From the NCBI RefSeq assembly GCF_000260115.1, contig NZ_JH651379.1, positions 1,616,501 to 1,680,500 on the forward strand: a DNA stretch of 64,000 bases, read 5' to 3'. Source of the stretch: Galbibacter orientalis DSM 19592. Its GTDB lineage: Bacteria; Bacteroidota; Bacteroidia; Flavobacteriales; Flavobacteriaceae. Position 1 is the first letter of the stretch, and each line of letters opens with the position of its first letter. Under the pieces are notes generated by a model, which saw only the letters and a program-made list of their open reading frames with translations, ran no database searches and was not told where the DNA came from. A program made the position numbers and the translations under genes. Positions 37,701 to 45,086 of the stretch are shown piece by piece.

Positions 37701-38168
37701 ACAGAGCCAGACCCAAGAGAAGACCTTAACGGAAACGATGTTGGTAGGAAGTTGTTAATTTTAGCTCGTGAATTGGATTTGAAAAATGAATTTGAAGATG
37801 TTAATATTCAGAATTTAGTGCCCGATGGATTAAGAGATAAAGAAGTGCCAGAATTTTTACAGAGTTTAGAGGCGTTTAACGCTCCATACCAAGAAATTAA
37901 AGATAATCAAGAAGAAGGAAATGTACTTCGTTATGTTGGAGATTTACATGGAGATTTGCAGCAAGATAAAGGAATTTTAGATGTTAAGTTGGTGTCTGTC
38001 CCAGCAGACAGTGTTTTAGGACAAGTAAAAGGGGCTGATTCTATTTTTGAAATTTATACAGAATCTTACGGAGACCGGCCAATTGTAATTCAAGGAGCAG
38101 GAGCAGGAGCAGCAGTTACCGCTAGAGGTGTTTTTGGAGATATTCTTAAATTAGCCGAAAGAGGGTAA
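34773..38168 (+). CDS. Three-part fusion: homoserine O-acetyltransferase, aspartokinase and homoserine dehydrogenase
   Basis: 1131 residues in one uninterrupted frame. Residues 1-325 are a MetX-type alpha/beta hydrolase with a visible triad: Ser125 (GGSLGGG), Asp268 (VSSDLFF) and His301 (GHDAFL). From Met328 it is a ThrA-type enzyme: aspartokinase (KFGGKSLANGKG), ACT regulatory repeats about 630-760, and homoserine dehydrogenase from about 770 (IFGHGLVGG, SSNKIAN, ETNVGAGLPLIDTI). It would phosphorylate aspartate, reduce aspartate semialdehyde to homoserine and acetylate homoserine, feeding metY directly upstream. The MetX part is shorter than stand-alone MetX (about 350). Confidence 0.93.
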   Translation: MKNELLHITLNQYTTLSGVTQDLNLSYQLFGKPLHTAPIVMVNHALTGNSDVSGENGWWKDLIGDGKAIDTNNYTVLSFNIPGNGYDGFVIDNYKDFVARDVANIFLLGLEVLKIDELYALIGGSLGGGIAWEMVALKPAITEHFIPVATDWKSTDWLIANCQIQEQFLVNSKNPVHDARMHAMLCYRTPESFKSRFQRSTNEELQVFNVESWLLHHGNKLQERFQLSAYKLMNQLLKTIDVTRGRPEHFSVLEAIDANVHIVGVSSDLFFTAEENRETYKQLAQSSDRVRYGEVVSVHGHDAFLIEYEQLEKIIGGIFESALKDNKMKVLKFGGKSLANGKGINNVVEIIENKVKEGEKITVVVSARNNATNELESILETAADGQDYEHLFDAFKKYQTEDYKNANLSAEFDRLEKLFSGVSLLGDYSVKIKDEVLAQGEIISAKLITNILKEKGVNANFTDSRELIKTDEKFGDAQPLEKISKENVLKHFAKHNGTTVNIVTGFIGSNKNNETTTLGRNGSNYTASLLANFLDAGELQSFTHVDGIFTANPDLVPSAQRIEELSFNEANELANFGATILHAKTIIPLIEKNIPLRILNTFNHDNKGTLITANPKKEGIKSLSVLENVALVNLEGRGLLGKAGVDARIFNALGKKDISVSIISQGSSERGIGLVVNAKDATEAMISLEKEFENDFYSKDVNKISVVDDVSVISIIGQDLSTFHKPYNALIKNQVIPILFNNTVTGKNVSLVVKKSELHKALNVIHGEIFEICKKINIAIFGHGLVGGTLIDQILTSAANIEERKHLKLNIFAVSNSRKLVLSKEGINSDWKKEIENSNQPATIKDVIAFTKANHLENLIAIDNTASKDFVANYTTLVENGFDLVSSNKIANTLDFKFYKELRSLLDKNQKQYLYETNVGAGLPLIDTIRILHLSGENITRIRGVFSGTLSYLFNQFSSEEKTFNEILKDTIDKGFTEPDPREDLNGNDVGRKLLILARELDLKNEFEDVNIQNLVPDGLRDKEVPEFLQSLEAFNAPYQEIKDNQEEGNVLRYVGDLHGDLQQDKGILDVKLVSVPADSVLGQVKGADSIFEIYTESYGDRPIVIQGAGAGAAVTARGVFGDILKLAERG

Positions 38169-38169
38169 G

Positions 38170-38420
38170 TTAGATAGAGAGTTAAAAAGTTGAACGTAAA
38201 AAATTGAAGAATTGAAAGATTGAAAGATTGAAAGATTGAAAGATTGAATTATTGAAATAAGTTAAGTTATACAATTAACGACTAACAACTATTAACGAAC
38301 AACTGTTAACTAATAACAATTAACGAATAACGAATAACAATTAACCAATAACTATTAACAAACAAACAACAAAACACAGGGAAGAGTTGAACTTTAAAAC
38401 CATCAACTTTTCAACTTTAA
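38170..38420 (+). repeat. Low-complexity repeat block between the fusion gene and metZ
   Basis: Contains four perfect tandem copies of ATTGAAAG (38211-38242), then a long degenerate 7-bp-period stretch of TAACGAA/TAACAAT units (about 38270-38370). The edges are inverted: AAAAAGTTGAA near 38184 and TCAACTTTTCAACTTT near 38402. It fills the 261-base gap. Confidence 0.8.
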
Positions 38421-38429
38421 ACATATATT

Positions 38430-39596
38430 ATGAGTAAAAAGCATTTTGAAACGGAGGCAATCCGAACACAGATAGAACGAACCGAATTTTTAGAGCATTC
38501 AGCACCTTTGTACTTATCTTCTAGTTTTGTATTTGAAGATGCTGAAGATATGAGAGCGTCTTTTGCAGAAGAAAAAGACCGCAATTTATACAGTCGTTTT
38601 ACAAATCCGAATACTACAGAATTTGTAGATAAAATCTGTAAAATGGAAGGAGCAGAAGCAGGTTATGCATTTGCTACAGGGATGTCGGCTGTGTTTTCAA
38701 CCTTTGCAGCATTATTAAATAGTGGAGATCATGTGGTTTCTGCACGTTCTGTATTTGGTTCTACGCATGCTTTATTTACTAAGTTTCTTCCTAAGTGGAA
38801 TATAGAAACTTCTTATTTTAAGGTGGATGAAGTTGCTTCAATTGAAAAATTGATTCAGCCAAATACAAAAATTCTTTTTGCAGAAACACCTACAAATCCT
38901 GCTGTAGATGTACTGGACTTAGAATTTTTAGGAGAAATAGCAAAAAAGCATAATTTAATATTGATAATAGATAACTGTTTTGCAACTCCCTATTTACAAA
39001 AGCCAATAGATTTTGGAGCGCATATTGTGGTGCATTCTGCTACCAAATTAATAGATGGACAAGGGCGTGTTTTAGGAGGAGTTGCCGTAGGACCAAAAGA
39101 TTTAATAAGAGAAATTTATCTATTTTCAAGAAATACGGGGCCAGCCTTATCTCCTTTTAATGCTTGGGTGCTTTCAAAAAGTTTGGAAACTTTAGCAGTT
39201 CGTGTGGATCGCCATTGTGAAAATGCTTTAAAAGTAGCAGAATTTTTAGAGTCGCATTCCAATGTTAATTTTGTAAAATACCCTTTTTTAAAGTCGCATC
39301 CCCAATACGAAGTGGCAAAAAAACAAATGAAACAAGGAGGAAGCATTGTAGCTTTTGAGATTAAAGGCGGTGTAGAAGCAGGAAGAGAATTCTTAAACGC
39401 TATAAAAATGTGTTCGCTATCTGCTAACTTGGGAGATACTAGAACCATTGTAACACATCCTGCGTCTACCACACACAGTAAATTATCTGAGGAAGACAGA
39501 TTGGAAGTTGGAATTTCGGATGGATTGGTTCGTGTATCTGTAGGATTAGAAAATGTAGAAGATATTATTGAAGATTTGAAACAGGCTTTGAGATAA
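38430..39596 (+). CDS. metZ: O-succinylhomoserine/O-acetylhomoserine sulfhydrylase-like PLP enzyme (MetZ/MetB family)
   Basis: 388 residues of the same family as MetY but a different subgroup: SRFTNPNTTEFVDKICKMEGAE, the PLP-phosphate region FATGMSAVFSTFAALL, and the Schiff-base Lys in VVHSATKLIDGQGRVLGG. It resembles MetZ, a sulfhydrylase, more than cystathionine synthase. Because the cell makes O-acetylhomoserine (MetX) and has MetY, this second enzyme may be redundant or handle another thiol. It ends the transcript at the 39633-39663 terminator. Confidence 0.85.
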   Translation: MSKKHFETEAIRTQIERTEFLEHSAPLYLSSSFVFEDAEDMRASFAEEKDRNLYSRFTNPNTTEFVDKICKMEGAEAGYAFATGMSAVFSTFAALLNSGDHVVSARSVFGSTHALFTKFLPKWNIETSYFKVDEVASIEKLIQPNTKILFAETPTNPAVDVLDLEFLGEIAKKHNLILIIDNCFATPYLQKPIDFGAHIVVHSATKLIDGQGRVLGGVAVGPKDLIREIYLFSRNTGPALSPFNAWVLSKSLETLAVRVDRHCENALKVAEFLESHSNVNFVKYPFLKSHPQYEVAKKQMKQGGSIVAFEIKGGVEAGREFLNAIKMCSLSANLGDTRTIVTHPASTTHSKLSEEDRLEVGISDGLVRVSVGLENVEDIIEDLKQALR

Positions 39597-39632
39597 ATAC
39601 AAACTCAAGTCCTTAATAAATAAATAATTACT

Positions 39633-39663
39633 AAAGGTTACAATTTAATGTAGCCTTTTTTTT
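39633..39663 (+). terminator. Intrinsic terminator after metZ
   Basis: AAAGGTTAC (39633-39641), loop AATTTAAT, GTAGCCTTT (39650-39658; one G-U pair), T tract to 39663. Confidence 0.85.
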
Positions 39664-39792
39664 GTGTCTTTTTTTAAGGATTTGATATTCTTTAGTTAAA
39701 AATACCCAAAAACGTTGGGATTTCTCGAATTATGTATTACTTTCGCTTTTAAATTCTATTAACCTATCGATTAACTAGAGTAATAAGAAAGA

Positions 39793-40071
39793 TTGACGAT
39801 GATTTTAGATAAAGTATTACAAGGAAATAGCTTTAAAGGGCGTTCGGAGATTACAGATAAAGATAAAGTTTCGAGTGATAAACTAAGTAGAAGTATAGCA
39901 AAATCGATAAGCTGGAGGGTTGTTGGAACATTAGATACTATATTAATATCTTGGTTTGTTACCGGAACTATAGAATTAGCATTATCAATTGGGTTTATAG
40001 AGTTAGTAACTAAAATGACACTGTATTTTTTTCATGAGCGCCTTTGGGAGCGAATTAAATGGGGAAAATAA
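39793..40071 (+). CDS. DUF2061 small membrane protein
   Basis: 92 residues with two probable membrane helices (SISWRVVGTLDTILISWFVTG and ELALSIGFIELVTKMTLYFF) and the closing FFHERLWERIKWG typical of DUF2061. Such genes often sit beside sulfate-assimilation genes (cysH/D/N) in related bacteria, and it precedes a sulfite reductase here. Function unknown. Confidence 0.88.
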   Translation: MTMILDKVLQGNSFKGRSEITDKDKVSSDKLSRSIAKSISWRVVGTLDTILISWFVTGTIELALSIGFIELVTKMTLYFFHERLWERIKWGK

Positions 40072-40127
40072 AAGACCACGAACAAACTCACTTTGTGAGG
40101 AATTATGAATAACGGAAAATAGAAAAC

Positions 40128-42233
40128 ATGCAAAGTTTTAGAACAGAGATAGAAAATCCCGTTGTCGAAAGAGACATTATAGAATTAGAAAAGAAAATTC
40201 GACTTTTTAGAGAAGGGAAAGTAGATGAAGAACGCTTTAGAAGCTTACGATTGGCTCGTGGAGTCTATGGTCAGCGTCAAGAGGGAGTGCAAATGGTTCG
40301 AATAAAGTTGCCTTATGGAAAGGTTACTGGGAATCAATTGTTACGTATTTGTGATGTTTCGGATGAATATTCTAGAGGAAGATTACATATTACCACCCGT
40401 CAGGATATTCAAATTCATTATGTAAGTTTAGATAGAACTCCAGAATTATGGGCAGAGCTTGAACAAAGCGATGTAACAATTAGAGAAGCTTGTGGAAATA
40501 CGGTACGTAATATTACTGCAAGTCCGGAAGCGGGAGTCGATCCAAACGAACCTTTTGATGTTACTCCTTATGCGCATGCAGCTTTTCAGTTTTTCTTGAG
40601 AAACCCTATTTGTCAAGAAATGGGACGTAAATTTAAGATGTCGTTTTCTTCTACAGATAAGGATTCGGCTTTATCTTATATTCACGATTTAGGTTTTATT
40701 GCAAAAGTAAAAGACGGTCAAAAAGGTTTTAAAGTAATGTTGGGAGGTGGGTTAGGCTCACAGCCTCGTCATGCAGATTTAATGTATGAGTTTATACCAA
40801 CAGACCAAATTATTCCTTTAATAGAAAGTGTATTAAGAATTTTTGATCGCCATGGAGAGCGTGCAAAACGTTTAAAAGCGAGAATGAAATTCTTACTTAA
40901 AGATGTAGGATTAGATGGATTTTTACAATTAATAGAAGAAGAAAAGTTAGCACTTTCTTATCATTCATACCCTATAAGTGAAGAAGGTTTTGAATTTGAT
41001 CGTTCTGTAGTAGATTCAATTTCGGTTCCAAAAGTAGATTTAAAAGATGTTGATGGATATGAGAAATGGAGAAACTCTAATGTATATCAGCAAAAACAAG
41101 AAGGCTTATTTTCAATCGGAATAAAAGTTCGTTTAGGCGATTTTTATACAGATAAAGCTAGAAAACTAGCAAGTTTAATTCAACGTTATGCGGCAGATGA
41201 GTTACGTTTAACTTTACGTCAAGATATTTTAATCCGTCATGTAAAAGCAGATTTATTACCGCTGTTTTATTTAGAGTTAAAAGAACTTGGATTTACAGAT
41301 TTAGGGTATAATTCTACTGCAGATATTACTGCTTGCCCAGGTACAGATACGTGTAATTTAGGGATAGCGAGCAGCACAGGAATTGCAGAAGTGTTGGAGA
41401 AAGTTTTAGAAGAAGAGTATCCTCAGTATAGAGATAACAGAGAAGTTGCTATTAAAATTAGTGGCTGTATGAATGCTTGTGGACAACACAATATGGCGCA
41501 TATTGGTTTTCAAGGGATGTCAATTCGTACAAAAGAAAAATTAGTAGCTCCTGCGCTTCAAATATTATTAGGTGGTGGTGTTGTAGGAAATGGAGAAGGT
41601 AGATTTGCAGATAAAGTTATTAAAATTCCTTCAAAAAGAGGACCTCAGGCACTGCGTTTAATTTTAGATGATTATCAGCAACATAAAGAAAATGGAGAAG
41701 ATTTTTTGGCGTATTACGACAGAAAAGAGCAAATGTATTTCTATGATTTTTTAAAACCTTTATCAGATACAGATAATTTAAATGAAGATGATTTTGTAGA
41801 TTGGGGGCATGATAAAGCGTATGTTCAGGAAGTAGGAGTTGGAGAATGTGCTGGAGTAGTTATAGATTTGGTTGCTACACTTTTATTTGAAAGTGAAGAA
41901 AAAATAGAAAAAGCGCAGTTTTCTTTAGAAGAGAAAAAATGGGCAGATAGTATTTACCAATCGTATACCTCATTAATAAATACTGCAAAAGCATTATTAA
42001 TAGGAGAAAATAAAAAGACCAATACCCAAGCGGGGATAATAAATCAGTTTGACGAAGTGTTTGTCGCACCCGGAAAGATTTCACTAAACACCACTTTCCA
42101 TGATCTCGTTTATCAAATTAAAATTAATAAACCATCTGAAACATTTGCAAAATCGTTTTTAGAAGACGCGCAAGCTTTTTACAAAAAAGCAGATGCTTTC
42201 AGAAGATTAGAATTAGCTAATGCAGACAAATAA
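40128..42233 (+). CDS. Ferredoxin-type sulfite (nitrite/sulfite) reductase haemoprotein fused to a C-terminal HEPN-like domain
   Basis: 701 residues. Reduces sulfite to sulfide on a coupled 4Fe-4S/sirohaem centre, ligated by Cys403/Cys409 (ACPGTDTCNLG) and Cys447/Cys451 (SGCMNACGQH). Sirohaem-contact Arg and Lys residues lie in RLHITTRQDIQIHYV and RLTLRQDILIRHV. Residues about 590-701 are an added helical domain (EEKKWADSIYQSYTSLINTAKALL ... AFYKKADAFRRLE) of the HEPN type. The next genes make sirohaem and a flavin reductase that could supply electrons. Its stop overlaps cobA by 14 bases. Confidence 0.88.
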   Translation: MQSFRTEIENPVVERDIIELEKKIRLFREGKVDEERFRSLRLARGVYGQRQEGVQMVRIKLPYGKVTGNQLLRICDVSDEYSRGRLHITTRQDIQIHYVSLDRTPELWAELEQSDVTIREACGNTVRNITASPEAGVDPNEPFDVTPYAHAAFQFFLRNPICQEMGRKFKMSFSSTDKDSALSYIHDLGFIAKVKDGQKGFKVMLGGGLGSQPRHADLMYEFIPTDQIIPLIESVLRIFDRHGERAKRLKARMKFLLKDVGLDGFLQLIEEEKLALSYHSYPISEEGFEFDRSVVDSISVPKVDLKDVDGYEKWRNSNVYQQKQEGLFSIGIKVRLGDFYTDKARKLASLIQRYAADELRLTLRQDILIRHVKADLLPLFYLELKELGFTDLGYNSTADITACPGTDTCNLGIASSTGIAEVLEKVLEEEYPQYRDNREVAIKISGCMNACGQHNMAHIGFQGMSIRTKEKLVAPALQILLGGGVVGNGEGRFADKVIKIPSKRGPQALRLILDDYQQHKENGEDFLAYYDRKEQMYFYDFLKPLSDTDNLNEDDFVDWGHDKAYVQEVGVGECAGVVIDLVATLLFESEEKIEKAQFSLEEKKWADSIYQSYTSLINTAKALLIGENKKTNTQAGIINQFDEVFVAPGKISLNTTFHDLVYQIKINKPSETFAKSFLEDAQAFYKKADAFRRLELANADK

Positions 42234-42981
42234 CCAACCAAAACTGACTTTAATAGGGGCAGGTCCGGGAGATCCGGATTTGCTTACTATTAAGGGTATG
42301 AAAACTTTACAAGCTGCCAATGTTGTTTTATACGACGCATTGGTGAATCCACAATTATTGGATCATGCGCCAAATGCGGAGCATATTTTTGTGGGAAAAA
42401 GAAAAGGATGCTATGCATACCAACAAGAACAAATAAACGAACTTATTGTAAGTAGCGCTAAAGCTCATGGACATGTAGTGCGTTTAAAAGGAGGCGATCC
42501 TTTTGTTTTTGGAAGAGGATCTGAAGAAATGGAGTATGCAATTGCTCATGGAATTGAAACTGATTTTGTGCCTGGAATTTCTTCTGCTTTGGCAGTACCA
42601 GCATATCAAAATATTCCGTTGACAAAAAGAGGAAGTTCAGAAAGTTTTTGGGTAATTACGGGCACCACCAAAGCTCATAAACTATCAAATGATGTTGTTT
42701 TAGCTTCAAAATCATCTGCAACTGTGGTGATTTTAATGGGAATGAGTAAGCTTTCAGAAATAACAACTTTATTTAAAAATGAAAGTAAACACGAAGTGCC
42801 TGTTGCTATTATTCAGAGTGGAACAACACCAGAAGAAAAAATAGGAATCGGAACAATAGCTACTATAGAAACTGTGGTTGAGCAACAAAAACTTACCAAT
42901 CCAGCAATTATTGTAATTGGGGAGGTGGTAAACCATAGAGAAAAGATATTGGAAATTAGTAGCCAAGTTGCTACAGTATAA
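42220..42981 (+). CDS. cobA: Uroporphyrinogen-III C-methyltransferase
   Basis: 253 residues. Methylates uroporphyrinogen III twice with SAM to give precorrin-2 for sirohaem. Motifs: TLIGAGPGDPDLLTIKG at the N-terminus, VRLKGGDPFVFGRGSEE, VVPGISSALAVPAYQNIPLT-type loop. It overlaps the sulfite reductase stop by 14 bases, so it is translationally coupled to the enzyme that needs sirohaem. Confidence 0.96.
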   Translation: MQTNNQPKLTLIGAGPGDPDLLTIKGMKTLQAANVVLYDALVNPQLLDHAPNAEHIFVGKRKGCYAYQQEQINELIVSSAKAHGHVVRLKGGDPFVFGRGSEEMEYAIAHGIETDFVPGISSALAVPAYQNIPLTKRGSSESFWVITGTTKAHKLSNDVVLASKSSATVVILMGMSKLSEITTLFKNESKHEVPVAIIQSGTTPEEKIGIGTIATIETVVEQQKLTNPAIIVIGEVVNHREKILEISSQVATV

Positions 42982-42990
42982 TTGAAGAGG

Positions 42991-43575
42991 ATGGAAACGG
43001 GAGAACGGAATGAATTATATCCAGTTTTTTTAAAAGTAAATAACCTTAATATACTAATTGTTGGAGGAGGAAATGTTGCTTTAGAGAAGCTTACTTTTTT
43101 ACTAAAGTCAAGTCCAAATGCAAAAGTGCAAATGGTGGCGCCACACTTTAGAGAAGAAACTATTAGTAAGGCAAAGGCTCATAATGTAGAAATGATTACA
43201 GATGTGTATGCTGAAAATTATTTAACAGCTAAGCATATTGTTATAGCTACAACAGATAAAGAAGAAGTAAACGTTAAGGTTTATAAAGATTGTAAGGAAC
43301 AAAATATTTTGGTAAATGTAGCCGATAATCCGCCATATTGCGATTTCTATATGGGGGGGATTGTAACCAAAGGAAATGTGAAAATAGCCATTTCTACTAA
43401 TGGGAAATCTCCTACTACAGCCAAAAGATTACGTCAGTTTTTTGAAGAAGTGATTCCAGAGAATATCGATGATCTTGTTCAGAACTTAAATGAATATAGA
43501 AAAACCATCAAGGGGAATTTTGAGGAAAAAGTTGAGAAACTAAACGAATTTACCAAGAGTTTAGTGGAAAAATAG
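42991..43575 (+). CDS. Precorrin-2 dehydrogenase / sirohydrochlorin ferrochelatase (Met8p/CysG N-domain type)
   Basis: About 194 residues. Oxidises precorrin-2 with NAD+ and inserts iron to finish sirohaem. NAD-binding IVGGGNVALEKLTFLL near the N-terminus, NVADNPPYCDFYMGGIV and ISTNGKSPTTAKRLRQFFE are family segments; the Asp in ADNP is near the expected catalytic Asp. A TTG at 42982, one base after cobA, would add three residues; I chose the ATG at 42991 because the family sequence begins shortly after it. Third gene of the sirohaem operon. Confidence 0.9.
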   Translation: METGERNELYPVFLKVNNLNILIVGGGNVALEKLTFLLKSSPNAKVQMVAPHFREETISKAKAHNVEMITDVYAENYLTAKHIVIATTDKEEVNVKVYKDCKEQNILVNVADNPPYCDFYMGGIVTKGNVKIAISTNGKSPTTAKRLRQFFEEVIPENIDDLVQNLNEYRKTIKGNFEEKVEKLNEFTKSLVEK

Positions 43576-43638
43576 AAAAAGAAAAAGTTAGAAATGTTAT
43601 TGTAAATCCCATAACGTAAATGGGGAAAGTTAAAAGTC

Positions 43639-44694
43639 ATGATTAAAACAGATATACTAATAATAGGAGCAGGGCCAACGGGATTATTCACTGTTTTTGA
43701 AGCGGGATTATTAAAATTGAAGTGCCATTTAATTGATGCCTTACCACAACCAGGAGGGCAATGTTCTGAGATTTATCCAAAAAAACCAATTTATGATATT
43801 CCTGGTTTTCCAGAGATTTTGGCTGGCGATTTGGTAAAAAATCTTTTAGAGCAAATTAAATCTTTTGAACCTACTTATACCTTGGGAGAAAGAGCGGAAA
43901 CGATTGAAAAATTAGAAGACGAAAGCTTTATTGTAACCACCAATAAGGGAACAAAACACCATGCGCCAGTAGTTGTAATTGCTGGAGGATTAGGAAGTTT
44001 TGAGCCTAGAAAGCCACAGTTAGAAAATATAGATAAGTATGAAGATAATGGGGTTTCTTACATTATAAAAGACCCAGAAGTTTACAGAGATAAAAAAGTA
44101 TTGATAGCTGGGGGTGGAGATTCTGCCTTGGATTGGTCTATTTATTTAGCCGATGTTGCTTCGGAAGTTTATTTAGTACACCGCAGAAATGAATTTAGAG
44201 GTGCCTTAGATTCTGTTGAAAAAGTAGCAGAACTTTCTAAAAAAGGAAAAGTAGAGTTAATTACCGAAGCAGAGGTAACGCAGCTACATGGAGAAGATAC
44301 ATTGGAAGCGGTAACCGTAAAACATCTTAAAAATGGCGAATCTCATGTGGAGGTAGATAATTTTATTCCACTTTTTGGATTGTCACCAAAGTTAGGACCA
44401 ATTGCAAATTGGGGCTTGGAGATAGAAAAGAATGCTATAAAGGTGAATAATGCGTATGATTATTCTACCAATATTCCGGGGGTTTATGCTATTGGCGATG
44501 TAAATACATACCCTGGGAAATTAAAGTTAATTCTTTCTGGTTTCCATGAAGCAGCAGTAATGTGTCAGAGTGCTTACCAACGTATTTTTCCAGACAAAAA
44601 ATATGTAATGAAATATACAACTGTTGGTGGAGTTCAAGGATTTGATGGAACTAAAAAAGAAGCTAAAAAAGAAGTGATTAAAAGTATTGTTTAA
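43639..44694 (+). CDS. Thioredoxin reductase-like ferredoxin-NADP+ reductase
   Basis: 351 residues. FAD site IIGAGPTGLFTVFEAG, NADPH site IAGGGDSALDWSIYLAD, and C-terminal YAIGDVNTYPGKLKLILSGFHEAA. The redox Cys pair of thioredoxin reductase (CxxC) is absent, and GGQCSEIYPKKPIYDIPGFP is typical of the type 2 ferredoxin-NADP+ reductases. Last gene of the sulfite reductase operon, so it probably reduces the ferredoxin feeding that enzyme. A terminator follows. Confidence 0.92.
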   Translation: MIKTDILIIGAGPTGLFTVFEAGLLKLKCHLIDALPQPGGQCSEIYPKKPIYDIPGFPEILAGDLVKNLLEQIKSFEPTYTLGERAETIEKLEDESFIVTTNKGTKHHAPVVVIAGGLGSFEPRKPQLENIDKYEDNGVSYIIKDPEVYRDKKVLIAGGGDSALDWSIYLADVASEVYLVHRRNEFRGALDSVEKVAELSKKGKVELITEAEVTQLHGEDTLEAVTVKHLKNGESHVEVDNFIPLFGLSPKLGPIANWGLEIEKNAIKVNNAYDYSTNIPGVYAIGDVNTYPGKLKLILSGFHEAAVMCQSAYQRIFPDKKYVMKYTTVGGVQGFDGTKKEAKKEVIKSIV

Positions 44695-44718
44695 GAGCAA
44701 TTTCTTTTAGAATTTATA

Positions 44719-44760
44719 AAAAGCAAATCCGTTGAAAGATACAGATTTGCTTTTGTTTTT
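44719..44760 (+). terminator. Intrinsic terminator after the ferredoxin reductase gene
   Basis: AAAAGCAAATC (44719-44729) pairs with GATTTGCTTTT (44744-44754), loop of 14 bases, followed by GTTTTTT. Confidence 0.85.
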
Positions 44761-44798
44761 TAGAGACATTTTTTTCAGAATAAATTAAACAAGAGGCA

Positions 44799-44830
44799 TT
44801 TGCTTAACAGTAAAATGTGCGCTATATTTG
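44799..44830 (+). promoter_or_regulatory. Promoter of the metH leader
   Basis: TTTG (44799-44802), 20-bp spacer, TATATTTG (44823-44830): exact Bacteroidota consensus. The aptamer starts about 28 bases downstream. Confidence 0.85.
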
Positions 44831-44857
44831 CATCAAAATTGTTCATAATTTTATTGA

Positions 44858-45005
44858 ACGTTATCAAGAAAGGTGTAGGGATTAGACCCGCAGAAGCCTT
44901 AGCAACCCTTTATGTACTTCAATTAACAAGGAAGTTTTCTTAGAGAAGGTGCTACGTTCTACCGTAGATAATACGGACAGATAACAAAAAGACTTCCTTT
45001 TTTTT
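44858..45005 (+). promoter_or_regulatory. SAM-I (S-box) riboswitch with terminator platform before metH
   Basis: P1 is GTTATC (44860-44865) with GATAAC (44980-44985), enclosing S-box blocks AAGAAAGGTGTAGGGA, GAAGCCTTAGCAACC and AGAAGGTGCTACGTTCTACC. Downstream, ACTTCCTT (44992-44999), followed by a run of eight T (44998-45005), can pair with AAGGAAGT (44928-44935), which is also needed for the aptamer's P3 stem (ACTTC with GAAGT). This looks like a terminator-type expression platform. Confidence 0.92.
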
Positions 45006-45038
45006 ATTTCACACCCTCTTGATATACATATTACAAAT

Positions 45039-45080
45039 TACGCTTTGAAGCGTATAATTATTTTATACTATTTTAAGTAG
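45039..45080 (+). other. Leader hairpin and conserved motif before metH
   Basis: TACGCT/AGCGTA hairpin (45039-45054, loop TTGA), then TACTATTTTAAGTAG (45066-45080), which is identical to 33451-33465 in the metY leader. It lies 6 bases before the ATG. Confidence 0.6.
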
Positions 45081-45086
45081 AACTGA

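Noticed and set aside
35754-38168. Start of a separate thrA gene at the internal ATG (Met328 of the fusion)
   Set aside because: The frame is open and conserved in character on both sides, with no stop or intergenic gap, so a fusion is the simpler reading; internal initiation cannot be excluded.
38211-38370. CRISPR-like array
   Set aside because: Units are 7-8 bp, degenerate and without spacers.
42982-42990. TTG start for the Met8p-like gene
   Set aside because: It adds only three residues and an ATG follows at 42991.
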